This document shows positions 36,001 to 51,000 of a stretch of DNA of 64,000 nt, in pieces. How positions within the stretch are numbered: the stretch's first letter is position 1; every line of letters begins with the position of its first letter. Position numbers and translations under genes: made by a program. The DNA is taken from contig JASANE010012862.1 in NCBI GenBank assembly GCA_030248225.1, positions 24,999-88,998 on the forward strand, given 5' to 3'. This DNA comes from Trileptium ribeirensis. Its lineage: Eukaryota; Nematoda; Enoplea; Enoplida; Thoracostomopsidae. The notes beneath the pieces are model-generated. The model searched no databases and was not told the origin of the DNA. It saw nothing but the letters and a program-made list of their open reading frames with translations.

Positions 36001-39000
36001 ACAAGCAACAATAACCAGTTACAATAGTTGACCAACCAACAAACGTTTAACTACAAAACGCCATAATGTCAGAGTTCGGACGAATGTATTTATGAGAGAC
36101 GTACATATAGATAGGTAAGGATAGCAATATTATGTTAGACTAATACATAACAATCACAAGCAACAATAACCAGTTACAACAGTTGACCAACCAACAAACG
36201 TTTAACTACAAAACGCCATAATGTCAGAGTTCGGACGAATGTATTTATGAGAGACGTACATATAGATAGGTAAGGATAGCAATATTATGTTAGACTAATA
36301 CATAACAATCACAAGCAACAATAACCAGTTACAATAGTTGACCAACCAACAAACGTTTAACTACAAAACGCCATAATGTCAGAGTTCGGACGAATGTATT
36401 TATGAGAGACGTACATATAGATAGGTAAGGATAGCAATATTATGTTAGACTAATACATAACAATCACAAGTAACAATAACCAGTTACAATAGTTGACCAA
36501 CCAACAAACGTTTAACTACAAAACGCCATAATGTCAGAGTTCGGACGAATGTATTTATGAGAGACGTACATATAGATAGGTAAGGATAGCAATATTATGT
36601 TAGACTAATACATAACAATCACAAGCAACAATAACCAGTTACAATAGTTGACCAACCAACAAACGTTTAACTACAAAACGCCATAATGTCAGAGTTCGGG
36701 CGAATGTATTTATGAGAGACGTACATATAGACAGGTAAGGATAGCAATATTATGTTAGACTAATACATAACAATCACAAGCAACAATAACCAGTTACAAT
36801 AGTTGACCAACCAACAAACGTTTAACTACAAAACGCCATAATGTCAGAGTTCGGACGAATGTATTTATGAGAGACGTACATATAGATAGGTAAGGATAGC
36901 AATATTATGTTAGACTAATACACAACAATCACAAGCAACAATAACCAGTTACAATAGTTGACCAACCAACAAACGTTTAACTACAAAACGCCATAATGTC
37001 AGAGTTCGGACGAATGTATTTATGAGAGACGTACATATAGATAGGTAAGGATAGCAATATTATGTTAAACTAATACATAACAATCACAAGCAACAATAAC
37101 CAGTTACAATAGTTGACCAACCAACAAACGTTTAACTACAAAACGCCATAATGTCAGAGTTCGGACGAATGTATTTATGAGAGACGTACATATAGATAGG
37201 TAAGGATAGCAATATTATGTTAGACTAATACATAACAATCACAAGCAACAATAACCAGTTACAATAGTTGACCAACCAACAAACGTTTAACTACAAAACG
37301 CCATAATGTCAGAGTTCGGACGAATGTATTTATGAGAGACGTACATATAGATAGGTAAGGATAGCAATATTATGTTAGACTAATACATAACAATCACAAG
37401 CAACAATAACCAGTTACAATAGTTGACCAACCAACAAACGTTTAACTACAAAACGCAATAATGTCAGAGTTCGGACGAATGTATTTATGAGAGACGTACA
37501 TATAGATAGGTAAGGATAGCAATATTATGTTAGACTAATACATAACAATCACAAGCAACAATAACCAGTTACAATAGTTGACCAACCAACAAACGTTTAA
37601 CTACAAAACGCCATAATGTCAGAGTTCGGACGAATGTATTTATGAGAGACGTACATATAGATAGGTAAGGATAGCAATATTATGTTAGACTAATACATAA
37701 CAATCACAAGCAACAATAACCAGTTACAATAGTTGACCAACCAACAAACGTTTAACTACAAAACGCCATAATGTCAGAGTTCGGACGAATGTATTTATGA
37801 GAGACGTACATATAGATAGGTAAGGATAGCAATATTATGTTAGACTAATACATAACAATCACAAGCAACAATCACCAGTTACAATAGTTGACCAACCAAC
37901 AAACGTTTAACTACAAAACGCCATAATGTCAGAGTTCGGACGAATGTATTTATGAGAGACGTACATATAGATAGGTAAGGATAGCAATATTATGTTAGAC
38001 TAATACATAACAATCACAAGCAACAATAACCAGTTACAATAGTTGACCAACCAACAAACGTTTAACTACAAAACGCCATAATGTCAGAGTTCGGACGAAT
38101 GTATTTATGAGAGACGTACATATAGATAGGTAAGGATAGCAATATTATGTTAGACTAATACATAACAATCACAAGCAACAATAACCAGTTACTATAGTTG
38201 ACCAACCAACAAACGTTTAACTACAAAACGCCATAATGTCAGAGTTCGGACGAATGTATTTATGAGAGACGAACATATAGATAGGTAAGGATAGCAATAT
38301 TATGTTAGACTAATACATAACAATCACAAGCAACAATAACCAGTTACAATAGTTGACCAACCAACAAACGTTTAACTACAAAACGCCATAATGTCAGAGT
38401 TCGGACGAATGTATTTATGAGAGACGTACATATAGATAGGTAAGGATAGCAATATTATGTTAGAATAATACATAACAATCACAAGCAACAATAACCAGTT
38501 ACAATAGTTGACCAACCAAGCAAACGTTTAACTACAAAACGCCATAATGTCAGAGTTCGGACGAATGTATTTATGAGAGACGTACATATAGATAGGTAAG
38601 GATAGCAATATTATGTTAGACTAATACATAACAATCACAAGCAACAATAACCAGTTACAATAGTTGACCAACCAACAAACGTTTAACTACAAAACGTCAT
38701 AATGTCAGAGTTCGGACAAATGTATTTATGAGAGACGTACATATAGATAGGTAAGGATAGCAATATTATGTTAGACTAATACATAACAATCACAAGCAAC
38801 AATAACCAGTTACAATAGTTGACCAACCAACAAACGTTTAACTACAAAACGCCATGTCAGAGTAAGTTCGGACGAATGTATTTATGAGAGACGTACATAT
38901 AGATAGGTAAGGATAGCAATATTATGTTAGACTAATAGGATAGATCTAATCCGGAGTACAGCTGACTGTGGAGGCCTCTCGGCCTGTGATAAAATAATTT

Positions 39001-42000
39001 TTGATCATGTCTGTATCAGCCGTGTGGAAAATATTGCATTTGAAAGTTTATTCAAACATGCAATACAAACACAGTCTGAGTAACAACTCCTGCAAATAAA
39101 TAAGGCGCGAACAAATTAACGGCGCTTCAGCTGCACAGGAACACAAACAATACATAAATTTATTGTTCATAGAACGAAATCGGCGAGTCGTAAACTGACA
39201 TATACTAGTAACTCGCAAAGCGAGGGGGAAAGCATTAAGCGTGGCAGGATACTCTACGCGTAATGATCTTTTTGTCGTTCCAAATGCAGCTTCCAGAGCC
39301 GCTTTTAAAGTCCCGCGGTAGAAATTATACACCAGTAATACTTCAATGGCAACACTACGGTCATTTTAGTCATATATCAAAACCAAAACACTTTTTATTT
39401 CTTTCTCCAATGACCCAAAAACACAGAAACTTTCCAAAATTAAGAATCACAAATTTTAAGAAAAATTTTTATTTGAAAAGTGATTTTTACATTGTAGAAA
39501 AACACGTGGCTTATTTGATGTATGACTAAAATGTTGATTTTATACATAAAAACAATATGTATACCACAAAAATATATATTGATTTTATCGTTTTCAGCAA
39601 TTCCGAAAACCTATAGACACAATCTGCTGACTAACATACATCTTTTTCAAGCTTGACGCATTATCATTTTCCAAATTTTGCTCCGCCACTGCCACGTAGT
39701 GTTAGTAACTCAACCCCAGGGAGTAATCGGAATTCCGGCGAAAATTGAGTTCTGGTTGCGGCAAAAGGCAAACACCATACCGGAACCGAAATTCCGGTTT
39801 AAAAATATTGTTAAAAATTTTCCACATTTTTTGATTCATCTGTGGTCCAAACATGTAATATATCACAATGATCAAGTTCCAAAACAACCATACAAAAGAA
39901 CAAATTAACTCTCAGCGAATTACCATGTGAAACGTAAGTAGGACACAATTTCAATAGGAATTTTTTTATCTTGACCCTGCAGGAATTTGTTAACAAAAAT
40001 GCCATGTCGATGCTTGTAGCAGCTATTTTACCCAGTCAGAAGTCTGCGGTATATTTTAAAATTAAACCGGTCTTACTCGGTACGTACGGGATTATCTAGA
40101 ACTACTTAGACGTAAGCTTGCAAACATAAATTGCGTCAAGCTCCAGCTAGCGGATTTGTAAACTTTGTAAATCGGTCTATATTGGAGCAAAGTAACATAT
40201 GTGCAACGCAGCCAGAAACTGTGGTCTTGGTGATGAACTGTATTCATTGACAGCATCTCAGTTTGTCTCATTTATAGCATTTCGATCCGTAAGTCATCAT
40301 AATCATCTAGCTGAGAGGCACTGGTTAACAAACGCTAGCCTAAACATTGTCTCTAGCCATTGACCAGAAAATTATTGTATAACTTCTTTTATTTTCTTTT
40401 ACAACTCCATAGTTTCAAGTTTCCTACGGAATAACATGCAACAAACGTATGTCCAGTAAAGGGAAGCGGCTGGAGACAGAGCCGTAATGTTTAGTCTAAG
40501 CTCCACGCATTAGAAGCACATTCAATTTGACGCAATTTACGCAAGGCCGTATAGTGAAAGGAATTTCATTGCTCTGTGTGTCCAAAAACCGACATACTGA
40601 TCTATAAATAATAGTTATTAGCTCCTCCCTCAGTTTCTTCAAAATTCCACAGAGGCAGTAATATCATCGCAATACAATAAGTTTAATGTAAAAGTTATTT
40701 TTAATACATTTTAAACCCACTGTACCTTCTTTTCTTCTTTCATCTGTCTTACTATATATAAATTCCGAAGACCAGGTTCCAATTCCGGTTTAAAAGGACT
40801 GTTCCGGTTATTCCCTGCTCAACCCATATGAGGTTAAGTTATATATGTAAGTCACATAACCGTGTAATCCTATCGTACACTGCCAGCATGCAATAACGTA
40901 CCTGATAAAAATTTTTAAAATTTCACTTTTGGAGTATTTTTATAAAGTGACTCAAAGCTCAAAACTACATGACGAAAAGTGTTAACACCAAAGTTGCAGC
41001 TCTCGATCAGAGGATTGTTTATTGTATATTTTCGATCCGATGTCTCTGGCCAAAGTTGTCACCAAAAATGTTGGCGTCGGCTAATGGCCCAAACTAAAAA
41101 GCCAAATTTGTGAAAATTTGATTAGTAAATCATGGGAGCAGTGCAAATACAATGATAGGTGCGTGCACAACATTTCATTATGAGTCGAATAAAACATTTG
41201 CGAAAATTCGTCAATCTGGTGAAAGTTATGGGACGAACGTTTCTTAATTAGACGCTATTGGAAGAAACTCCGCTGGCTACGTTCCAAATATCTACCAACA
41301 CGCAATGTTTTATTGTTAACTTTCAGAGAACACAATATGTCCACAGATCAAGAGACATTTCTACAGAGTAGCATGTATGATACACCCATGCTCACCCTGT
41401 TACTGCTAACGAGAATCAATCTGCATAACACTGACGGACTGCCAAAAATTTAAGCATAGACGTATGATATGAGATATGCTGAGGCAGAATGAGCATGACC
41501 CACATAATTTAAAACTCTTGAAACTAATATGCTACACAGTGAGTTACGTTATTTAAGCAATTATTGATATAGTCTGGGAAGCTGCACAGGGCCAATTAAA
41601 TATATTCAGGTTATTATAATCTCTTTAATCATCTGAGCATCTACTTCGTTATCAGCTGCATTTCGAATAACATGGTCCTACACTCAACTGGGAAGCTGCA
41701 CAGGGCCAATTAAATATATTCAGGTTATTATAATCTCTTTAATCATCTGAGCATCTACTTCGTTATCAGCTGCATTTCGAATAACATGGTCCTACACTCA
41801 TCTGGGAAGCTGCACAGGGCCAATTAAATATATTCAGGTTATTATAATCTCTTTAATCATCTGAGCATCTACTTCGTTATCAGCTGCATTTCGAATAACA
41901 TGGTCCTACACTCATCTGGGAAGCTGCACAGGGCCAATTAAATATATTCAGGTTATTATAATCTCTTTAATCATCTGAGCATCTACTTCGTTATCAGCTG

Positions 42001-45000
42001 CATTTCGAATAACATGGTCCTACACTCATCTGGGAAGCTGCACAGGGCCAATTAAATATATTCAGGTTATTATAATCTCTTTAATCATCTGAGCATCTAC
42101 TTCGTTATCAGCTGCATTTCGAATAACATGGTCCTACACTCATCTTTACTACAAACATAAATGGCATGAATTTACATTTAGAGTAGCAATATACGCACAT
42201 AAACCAGGTCTTGTACGTTACACAAATGAATACGTTAATTTGCAAACATACATATGTAATTGCTAAACATTATTACCGTTTTGTTGGTGCTGCTGTTTGA
42301 TGTTGTCCACATTTCCAAATATAGGCGGAGGCGGTGGCTGATGCCCTGCTCCGGAAGTATCTAGGCTTGTTGCGCTGGACAAATAATTGGATTGCCCGTG
42401 TTGATGCTCAGCCGCATTGCTTCGCTCACTGGCAACGCTATTGGCTCTTGAACATGTTCGTCCTAAACAGGAAAACAATACAACATCTACGATTACATTC
42501 GTGTAAACAGCAAGATAATTATGTACAACAAGCGGTTCCGACGGCATACCCTTAGTTCTAAGAAGTTTGGCGTACCGTAATTGTTAATGACTACTGTGAC
42601 AATTGCAATAATTTTAGATTTTCCAATATTATGGTATGCAAACTACTTAGTTTATGGTTCCTGCTCTAACAAATAAATACAAAACCTAGAACTTACATTC
42701 GTGTAAATAATGCAATTATATACAACAAATAGTTTAACTTGCACACCACCAGTTCTACCACTTTTGGCATTCCGATACTATTAATGATTGTTGTGACACC
42801 TGCAATATTTTTAGATTTTTTAATTTGAAACTATTCAAATTATCGTGCCTACTTTAACATATACCTCATATATTTTACAGTAAAAAAAAGTGCTGCTTCA
42901 TTAAAAATGGTCCAGTTTTAGAATGTAGTGCAAAATTGGCATGGATTTAATTAAAATCCACCGCTTCAAAATCAGTCGGTGCACACCTGACTCCATCAGT
43001 ATTGGGAATGTTGCTCAACGTAATGCTTTGACCACAATAAAGATGGACATGCTTCAAAGACGATTAATATATCAGACCACTTCAATTAAGGATTGGTTAC
43101 ATTAAAGTTATCCCAATTCATGTCCAGGGCTGCATTGGGTTTCTGCCTACATATTTACGTGATTTTGCCATCATAGCTGTATTACAATTGGGATGTGCTA
43201 CAAACACAAAAATTCCTTGAAATTGCACATACGTTCGTAAAAAAACGAAAAGTGAAGGGATCGAGCTTTAGGAAAAGAGCAGGTGGCTAATAGGCGTCGT
43301 TGACAAGCACGAGAGTTTGGCACCCGAAACCGAAACGAGCTTAAATATTAGTCAAACGCACGACGTATTGCTGTAGTTCCCCCATTAGCTATGTATATCT
43401 TAGAAGCATAATTCTGAACCATCCTCATACACACCAAGACATATATTCGTTGTAGTTACATTATCGGACTCAGCGCGCACTTGTAAAAATGGTGACGTTT
43501 TAGCACATCTAAAAGAAGGCACGCCACTGAGAAACGATATTATTAAGAATCTGAGACATATACCACTGACCTCCATCTGGCAACGATTTTTCAGCCGGTA
43601 TTGGCGCTTTTTCGTTATTACTTGACGACAACGGATCGAACTCGCGACTTTGGTTTACCAAATCGGGTGGCGCCTGGCGAGCGCTACTGCTTTTGTCGGC
43701 GCCGCCAGTTGAACTGCTGCTATGATGACGCCCCGACCCACCACCGCCACCTGATGAACCGTGATGAAAATGATATTGTTGATGATGGTGATGCTGTTGT
43801 TGTTGGCGGTGTTTTTCGGCAAAAGACATTGTTCCATCTGTAATATAAGGCACATATGCTTCAAACATATAATTAAAACAGGTACAAACATTATTATATG
43901 AACGTAGTAACGCAACCGCAACAGGGGGAATGTTTCGTACATCCACAGGAATGCTTCGGGTTTTCGATTAAATTATTTCTTTGCACTTTTAGAGTTAGAA
44001 ATAGGTATCGTGAATTTTTGAAATAGCTGCGAAGTTTACAAAAATGTCCGTTAAAGCATAAAATGTCCAATTATTTTCTCACCTTCGATTTTAAAAAACA
44101 TGCTTTTATGGCACCTTGTATGCGTTTGGCGCGGTCCGTTATGCAGCACTTCAGAGTTCCGAAGACACCACTCAAATAGGGGTCGCAAATTCGTGGCCAG
44201 CCTTATAACCGCTAAAACCCGTTTAAAATCTTGATATCGCAGTAGACTAAATAGAGGTCGCTACGATTCCTCCGGCCCTATATTCTGGAAACCCGGGATG
44301 CATATTTCACGGCACAGCCACACTTCACACTAACAACACCTTGAAAACTCAGAAGTGCAACAGTTACAGAGATGCTCTTATGATTGCTGGGGCAAGAGTA
44401 AAGGACGGCGAACATGCGGCTAAAACAGATCCTGCTGGCATAGGCACCGTCCAACTGGAAACGGCCAAGTTGGCGAAATTTTGAAACCAAAGGCGATCGC
44501 AAATCTAGGTCAGCGCAACCACCTATACAAAATCGCCACAAGCAAAAACCGTACAGGAACCGAAATTCCGCTTAAAAATTATATTTAAAATTTTCCAATT
44601 TTTGGTCCAGATGTTTTCAAAGCAAGCAACTTTATATGCATATTTGTTAATTTTCAGACAAACCCTTCACCTCAGCAGGTTGTCCTGAAAAATTAGAAAA
44701 ATAACAGTATAAGACCCCGAAATTGACATGGGGTCCACAGTTTCCACATGGAATTCCCCCAGGTTCGAGTCATATCTCCACAGTACTATTCTAGTACTGT
44801 GCAGAGGCTATCAATGTATGCCCACTCCGTGTTACACGTTATCACAGTTTGTATCAACTATAGCACATTTGTTTGAAGAACAGAACTTAGAGTAATAATT
44901 TTATTTCGGAATCGGAGAAACCAATAATTTTTGGATCCGATATCATAGCAATATCCCGTATCCCAAATAATAGCAGTATCCCGAACAAATACAATATATC

Positions 45001-48000
45001 TTGTAACTTAAGGCGACTGGAGACGTAGCCAGATGGTCTAGTATGAGCTCAATGCAAAAGGCGCGCATAAACCGTTACGTTGTTTGCCCCATAAGCATTG
45101 TGGAAGACATTTCTGTCATACCGCCGCACCGCGAAAACCTGACACACACCATGCTGACATATTAATAAGGCAATCATCGACAACGTTTTCGATTCCGGAA
45201 CAACTCCCAAATTTCCAAACGTAGTAGCGGCAACACTTTAAACGATTACGTAACGATTTTTGCAACGCATATTTCAATTCTACAGTACCTATATCTTGTG
45301 TGTGCTATATACATGTATCACGTTGACCTTTAGTTTCACTGTATATGTATGTGACACCAGGTTACAGTTCGATTTACTATTTACAGTTGCGCTTGAGGCT
45401 ATATTAAGCACGCATCGTGGAATGCATTTTGTTACAAACAGTATTCATTTCAAATACCCAAATCTATAAATCACGAAACTTACAAACTACGTACTCCAAT
45501 TATATATAAAACTGGTAATAATATTAAGCTCAAAACAGAAAACGTGTCTCTAACAACCAGGGAGTAATCGGAATTCCGGTTCCGGTTCCGGCGAAAATCG
45601 TGTTCCGGTTCCGGTTCCGGCAAAGGGCAAAAACCATACCGGAACCGGAATTCCGGTTTAAAAATTTTGTTTGAAATTTTCCACGTTTTTTGCTTTATCC
45701 TGTAATCCAAACATATGTAATATATATTATACAATGATCAAGCTCCAATACAACCAAGTAAAAGAAAAGATTAACTAACCAATTTGCCGTGTAAAACGTA
45801 AGTAGGGCACATAATTTGAGCAGGAATTTTTCATAATAACCTGCAGGAGTTTGTTAAATCAAAGCCAGGTCGATGCGTGTAGCAGCTATTTTACACATCC
45901 AGAAGTCTGTGGGATACGTTTGAATTAAACCGGTCCAAATCAGTAACAGAGTATGGCTTACGCAGAAGTATTTAGGGTATGCTTGGATAACATAAATTGC
46001 GTCAAGCACCCGCCAGCGCGCTTGTAAACTTGGTAAATCAGTCTAAATTGAAGTAACTAACGTTATCTGCAACGCAGCTAGAAACTGCTTTCTTGGCAAT
46101 GAACTGTATTTATTGAAACTGTGCGAGCAGCATCACAGTGTGTCTTATTTATAGCATTCTGATTAGAAAGTTATCATCATTATGATCTAACTGACGGGCA
46201 CTATTTGTCCAACGCTAGCCTAAACAGTGTCTCTGACCACTGATCAAAAAATTACCTTCTATCTATTATTTTCTCTTAGAATCATATAAACCAATAATTT
46301 TAAGTTTCCTACAGAAGAACATACAACAAACGTATGTGTAGTAAAGGGACGCGACTGGAGACAGAGCGAAAGTATGTATTCTACGCTCCAAGCTTTGTAA
46401 GCATATTCGATTTGATGCAGTATATGCAATGGTGTATAGTGGAAGGCATTTTTGCTTTGGGTGTCCAAAAATCGACATATTTGATCGATAAATAAACATT
46501 ATTAGCTTCATCAGTCTCTTTAACGTTTCAGAAAGGCAATAATACCATCGCAAACCCTTAAGTTTAATGTAAAAGTTATTTTTAATGCATTTTAAATTCA
46601 CTATACCTTCATTTCTTCCATCATCTGTTTTACTATATATAAATTTCGAAGACCAGGTTCCGGTTCCGGTTCCGGATCCGGTTTAAATGGACGGTTCCGG
46701 TTGCTGGTTCCGGTTCCGGTAAATTTTGGTTCCGGTTATTCCCTGCTAACAACATATGCAGTTATTGCTCATCCGAACTAGAAGTTAATCAAAGTATTGG
46801 ACGATGTGCATAAAGTCTCAAAATTAGCGATCTAACACAAAATTCGCGATGTTTGAGACTTCTACGATAAAAGCCGTAGTAAAGCTGATGTAATACAAAA
46901 CATTTTAACTTGATGCCATTCATAACATAGGAAACTGTCATTAAGTATAATCGAATTTAGAAAGCAAACCATACTTGCAACAGCGCGCTGTTCGCCCTGC
47001 GACACTGACTCGCGTTGGCCACTTCCTGTAGTATCAAGCATTTCCATCAATTTTTTGGTTCGATCAGAAATTTCACAGAGCTCATTCCTCACGGCTTCCA
47101 CCGTCGCTGGGTCAAGTATTGAATTCGAATTTACTGCAAATGTGAAAATAATTTAGCTTTAAATCTAAGAATATTACGACTTTATAAAGTAGTTGTTTTA
47201 TGAATGACAAGTGACGGAACGAACTTAGACAATTTTTTTATATAATCACAAAAAGCAAAACCCAATGTTTTCACTTAGTTCTTATGGCACGCTTTTGAAT
47301 TCAGGACGCGGAACAAATTTATGGCTCATGACGGCTAAAAATTAAAAATATTTTTACGTATTCGCATAAGGAAAAAATATTGCTCTCACTTAAAACGCGT
47401 AAACATCGTGTAAAAATATCATAAAAAAAATTTAGAAAATTTATTTGCTACAAAAACATTCGTAAGCTTGTAAACAAAAACCCAACCACGACACAACAAA
47501 TGTAAAATTTTGGAAATATCTGAGCTCATTATATGAAACCAAAACCTTAGTAGAAAATGAATTTTTCCACAACTGTCTTTTCTTTTGAAATAAATAAATA
47601 ATAATCAAAAATGAGTAAACCAAATTTATTCATGTTGTTTTGATGTCAAACTAAAAATATGAAAAGCACAGACGAATGAGCTACGAATGTAGAACATACG
47701 CCCACACAGATTTCAGATTTTATTCATTCATAACTACGCAAAAAATATGTACTTCGAATGCCTCTTGGTCGACTATTCAATATTACATTGTTCATGATTT
47801 CGAGACTGAAAGCGTCTTAGAAGCGGCGAAGAAAAACCTGAAGTCGTGATGTAAAAGACATCATAATTGAAACTTCGAAGCCACCCAACGCCTTAACCAA
47901 TATTGGAACAGATGACAACAAGACTGTGCGCAAATACATCAGGACATGCTCAGATATCACAGATTGCTGGACAACCGCAGAACTGCATGTCAAAGCAAAT

Positions 48001-51000
48001 AAAGTAACACAAAACACAACGCTTTATTAACACTAGAATTTGCCATCTGTCAAGTTCGTGCTAAACGTTTGCAAAGACACTACATGACACGCAAAACATT
48101 TTATTTTCAGAAACAAATCATTTTCAAATATCATATATATACTCTTAACTTCTCTGCAAGTACGTATAATAATCCGTAAAGTAGACATCCACTATATCTA
48201 AGATCGCTCTGAGTACACGTTAACAAGCTTGCATATTTGGTGAAAATTTTACTACACTAGATAAGACATACTCAATCTGTCCACATGCAAGACAAAACAG
48301 AGAACGTGGATGGATTTGGAGTGAATGGAGAAACAAAACTAACCAAACAATGTAAGCTTGAGGACGTGACTACATTGAATCGCAAAGCTTAAATCGGAAT
48401 GATCATTAATTGTAACCAAGTCTCCGTCTAAAACAATAATAAACTAACATAAACCAAACAATGGTTATTCGTGCCCGCTATATAAACTTATATTCATATA
48501 AATCTTCATGTTTCAGATTGTAAAAATTAAAGTTTCAAATACAGCCAAAACATGGACTTTTCGGTATTACCCAAATGTTTCATCACAGAATAAAATTCCT
48601 TTTCAGTAAAACATTTCATAAATATGACACATATATACTAATCAAGGTAATAATTAATGATCTATTTTTACATACACCAATTTGAGTGTTTACCGAATTA
48701 ATTAAAAACCAAAATTCCTCTGATCTGCCGGAAGGAGCACGAAAGTTTGTGGTGCAGGCGATGGCATTTGCTACAATTATAGAGATAGTTGAATGCATCA
48801 CTGTAAACGTTTTCAGGAATACAGTGGTGGCACCAGAATTAAACAAGCTGCATATTGTTTCGTTATATACTGCGTCTACGAATAACAGACTTTAATAAGC
48901 CATTCTACATATCCATCTTGTGATCATTCTGCGTAGAAAATTGAGTAATTACACAAAAATTTTTACATTCAGAAAAATTAAACCAAACTGAAAACAATAA
49001 TGACAAACACGTTACCTTCGTCCAGATATTTTATCAATATTTCGTCAGATACGCTGAGTTTAGAAGAAAATACGCGCTGCATCATAAGCAATAAATCGTC
49101 AAGTGTCATATCCTGCAACAAAATTGTACGTAAAGACAATTTATGATTGAACAGGATTAGTTACAGTTTTTTACTTGGCATCACACACATTAATCACTCC
49201 TGCTAGATGTGTAAAATTTACTCCGACAGTTAGGAATATCATGTGTACAACTAAGTGATGGGAAAACGATCAGCAAGAAAGACGTTTCGCCTTACGTCCA
49301 ATGCAAAGTATTTCAGTCGGACATGTAAATTCTAATAATTTGAACCAAATCGTTGTAACAACCATTCGGTTAAGTCACTCTCACAAAAAACAACCCATAT
49401 TGTATTGAGGTAGTTAATACACTATATGTAGCTATATTATTTTGCAATTAGCAGAAATTTACACTGCCAGATACAATGATGGCCAGGATTGACAAATAAA
49501 ACAAAAACATTTATGCTTTCCCGTGTTAAACAGGTGATTCAAGATTGTTTAAATCCTTTCTTGGAAAGAATTTTGTCCCCAGTGACTCCAGTGGAGGATA
49601 TTCCAGCAATATACAATACTCACAAGAAAACCGTCGTGTCTAGGACGAATGAAGATCGAGCAAAATTTACAATACGCCAACAACTCTTGAGCTCTTCCTG
49701 AAACTCCAAAACATAACTCTGCGAATCAAATGAAAAAACCTAAAAGTTTCGAACATAATTTGCAAATTGTAACTGCTCCCGTTTATGGCCAAATCCTGGC
49801 CAAAACCATTTAGCTCAAAACACAAATTTTATTTTAAAAAGCAATTTAACTGGTCCCGTTTTGAGTCTCGTAAAAGATTACTTTGTATTTTGTTGCATAG
49901 TACAAAAATAGTGTTCCGCGTTATGTCAAGACAGACAGTTCAAATGTAGTACAACTACTCATAAGTATACAACACTGACAGCACTTGTAAAAATGTCGCC
50001 AACTCAAGAGCAAGAAGCGACCAAAACGCGATGTCTATTGACCATATGAATGAACGAATATAAGTTTTCTAGTCAATAAACTTAAGAAAACCTTCTGCTA
50101 TGACGATTTGACGTTAGAATCCGACAGAAAACCTAGAAAGCCTAAACCTGAATCCGAACATATATAACCTAATGTTAGTTTGATTGTATAAACTCTGTTG
50201 GTCTTTTGACTTTATGGATGAACGAATAAAAGTTTTCTAGTCAATAAACTTAAGAAAACGTTCCACTATGACGATTTGACGTTATATATAATCCGACAAA
50301 AACCTACCAAGCCTAAACCTGAATCGATACATCTATAACCTAATGCTAGTTTGATTGCATAAACTTTAGATAATAAATATATACATATATAAACAGTTTT
50401 AAATACTTCATGTCCATATGAAAGTCGAAACTATATATAACATAGCATACCTACGACATGCTTTAAAATTTGACGAAATTTCACGAAATGAACACCAACG
50501 TTAACATCAGATAAACGATACTTCAGGTACAATCATCAATAATGTTGGTTCATCCGATGTCCGAAAATACCATGAAACTAGTAACTCTATCGAGATTGCA
50601 GACCGTAGTGAAGTTTAGACATCCCTACGGCTTTTGCGTGCACAGCCAATCAGCTCTCGATAGCAAAGGTCGATATGCTATATGTGGATATCACATGATA
50701 CCGCACCAGTTAGAATGAAACTAACACCAGCAATAAGTTTTTCATGTGCTACCTATCAGCCTCCAGGAACGTAACAATATAATTAGGAATTTTGAGTCGA
50801 TGAACCATGGCGGCGCCATATTCACGTACCCGTAAAACCATGGATCGCAGATCAAAATCAACCAGCAATGAGTTTCTCATGCCCGAAAACCCACAAGTAA
50901 AACTTTTCCGCCGCCCAGGACGTCATAATAAATTTTTGAATTTTGGGGCGAGGAACCACGGGGATGCCATGCGTCAAACCTTATGAACCGGAGCCTTAAT

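Noticed and set aside
48616..48846. Minus-strand open frame between TFG exons 2 and 3 as a TFG exon
   Set aside because: It does not match PB1. The true exon 3 is the shorter 48344-48427 segment with correct splice phases.
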